Below, one piece after another: positions 50,740 to 51,010 of a DNA stretch of 51,010 nt; position 1 is the stretch's first letter, and the number at the start of each line of letters is the position of its first letter. The stretch comes from Actinomycetota bacterium (GTDB lineage Bacteria; Actinomycetota; Humimicrobiia; Humimicrobiales; Humimicrobiaceae), in contig JAPLCN010000144.1 of NCBI GenBank assembly GCA_026392215.1, forward strand, positions 1-51,010, given 5' to 3'. The notes under the pieces are model-generated. The model was not told the DNA's origin, made no database searches, and saw nothing but the letters and a program-made list of their open reading frames with translations. Made by a program: the position numbers and the translations under genes.

Positions 50740-50816
50740 GCGCCTGTAGCTCAGCTGGATAGAGCGACGGACTTCGAATCCGAAGGCCGGGGGTTCGAAT
50801 CCCTCCAGGCGTGCCA
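50740..50816 (+). tRNA. tRNA-Arg (anticodon TCG)
   Basis: Acceptor GCGCCTG / CAGGCGT with a G1-U72 wobble; encoded CCA; anticodon loop CTTCGAA; anticodon stem ACGGA / TCCGA, with an A27-A43 mismatch at its base. T-arm GGGGGTTCGAATCCCTC. Followed by a tRNA-linked element. The two weak pairs may be tolerated or may mark early decay. Confidence 0.93.
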
Positions 50817-51010
50817 AACACTTTAAAGTTTAAAGAATAACTTTTGATTAGAGTTTAAATATGCCTGTGGCTTATTTAAACAAAGGGATTCGAAAGGACG
50901 GAGTGAAGCGAAGCGTAATGAGTCCGCGTCTCTGCAGCGAACGATAGTGAGACGAAAGAACGAATCCCTCCAGGCGTGCCAAACACTTTAAAGTTTAAAG
51001 AATAACTTTT
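50817..51010 (+). mobile_element. tRNA 3'-end-linked element at tRNA-Arg(TCG), continues to window edge
   Basis: Spacer with hairpin GTTTAAATA-TGCC-TGT-GGCT-TATTTAAAC (50853-50881), inverted T-arm GGGATTCG (50885-50892), a more diverged core (GGACGGAGTGAAGCGAAGC, GTCTC / GAGAC), an exact copy of this tRNA's last 21 bases including its T72 (50961-50981), and the start of another spacer copy (50982-51010). A further unit may follow outside the window. Confidence 0.85.

Overview
The window is AT-rich bacterial DNA, with many TTG/GTG starts and purine-rich ribosome binding sites. Housekeeping gene order (comF-hpf-secA-prfB-ftsE-ftsX-M23 peptidase-ctpA-smpB-ssrA; murI-rph-rdgB) and a bifunctional phosphoglucose/phosphomannose isomerase next to adenosylhomocysteinase suggest a low-GC, deep-branching Actinobacteria-like (or otherwise Gram-positive-like) lineage. 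This is inferred from gene order and composition only; there is no 16S rRNA gene here.

Layout. (1) 1-5320 and 12223-23035: a surface-polysaccharide region with five glycosyltransferases and what looks like a full route to GDP-D-rhamnose (sugar isomerase, phosphohexomutase, guanylyltransferase(s), Gmd, Rmd/Fcl-like reductase). ahcY and mtnA sit inside it. (2) 5855-11673: a lipoate-assembly locus with two radical SAM proteins resembling the LipS1/LipS2 lipoyl synthase pair, a lipoate-protein ligase fused to DUF116, and a geranylgeranyl-reductase-type flavoprotein resembling LipT. A solitary Phd-like antitoxin and a solitary MNT-type nucleotidyltransferase flank or interrupt it. (3) 11727-12129: an orphan IS200/IS605 right end/omega-RNA-like remnant and a REP palindrome; the REP recurs at 16513 and 31554. 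(4) 23032-34440: secretion, translation and division genes, including prfB with its programmed frameshift, ending in tmRNA. (5) 34441-39300: an accessory segment after the tmRNA 3' end. It holds small membrane proteins, a visibly GC-richer pair of coupled radical SAM genes, and three copies of an ~81-bp direct repeat. (6) 39390-43791: a nitroreductase, two Rrf2 regulators and a CBS/CGL transsulfuration operon with candidate shared operators. (7) 44056-47457: a methyltransferase, murI, rph and rdgB; murI carries a 31-bp tandem duplication that shifts its C-terminal frame. (8) 47708-51010: a tRNA-rich end (Pro, Gly, Arg, His, Arg) with a MazF remnant and a DUF4214-polysaccharide deacetylase.

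The most unusual feature is in region 8. Three of the five tRNA genes are followed by a small structured element of about 164-169 bp (plus one 122-bp short form). Each element ends in an exact copy of the 3' end of its own tRNA (T-loop to CCA). In the three long copies the core begins with an inverted piece complementary to that tRNA's T-arm. The core and an upstream hairpin are conserved between loci, while the tRNA-derived termini change to match the host tRNA. I do not recognise this as a described element. The two tRNA genes without it have a T-run directly after CCA; the three with it do not.

Metabolic logic: AhcY makes homocysteine from SAH, and the CBS and cystathionine lyase/synthase genes could convert it to cysteine. 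MtnA salvages methylthioribose phosphate. The lipoate locus would supply lipoyl proteins, but no GcvH or 2-oxoacid dehydrogenase E2 is visible in this window.
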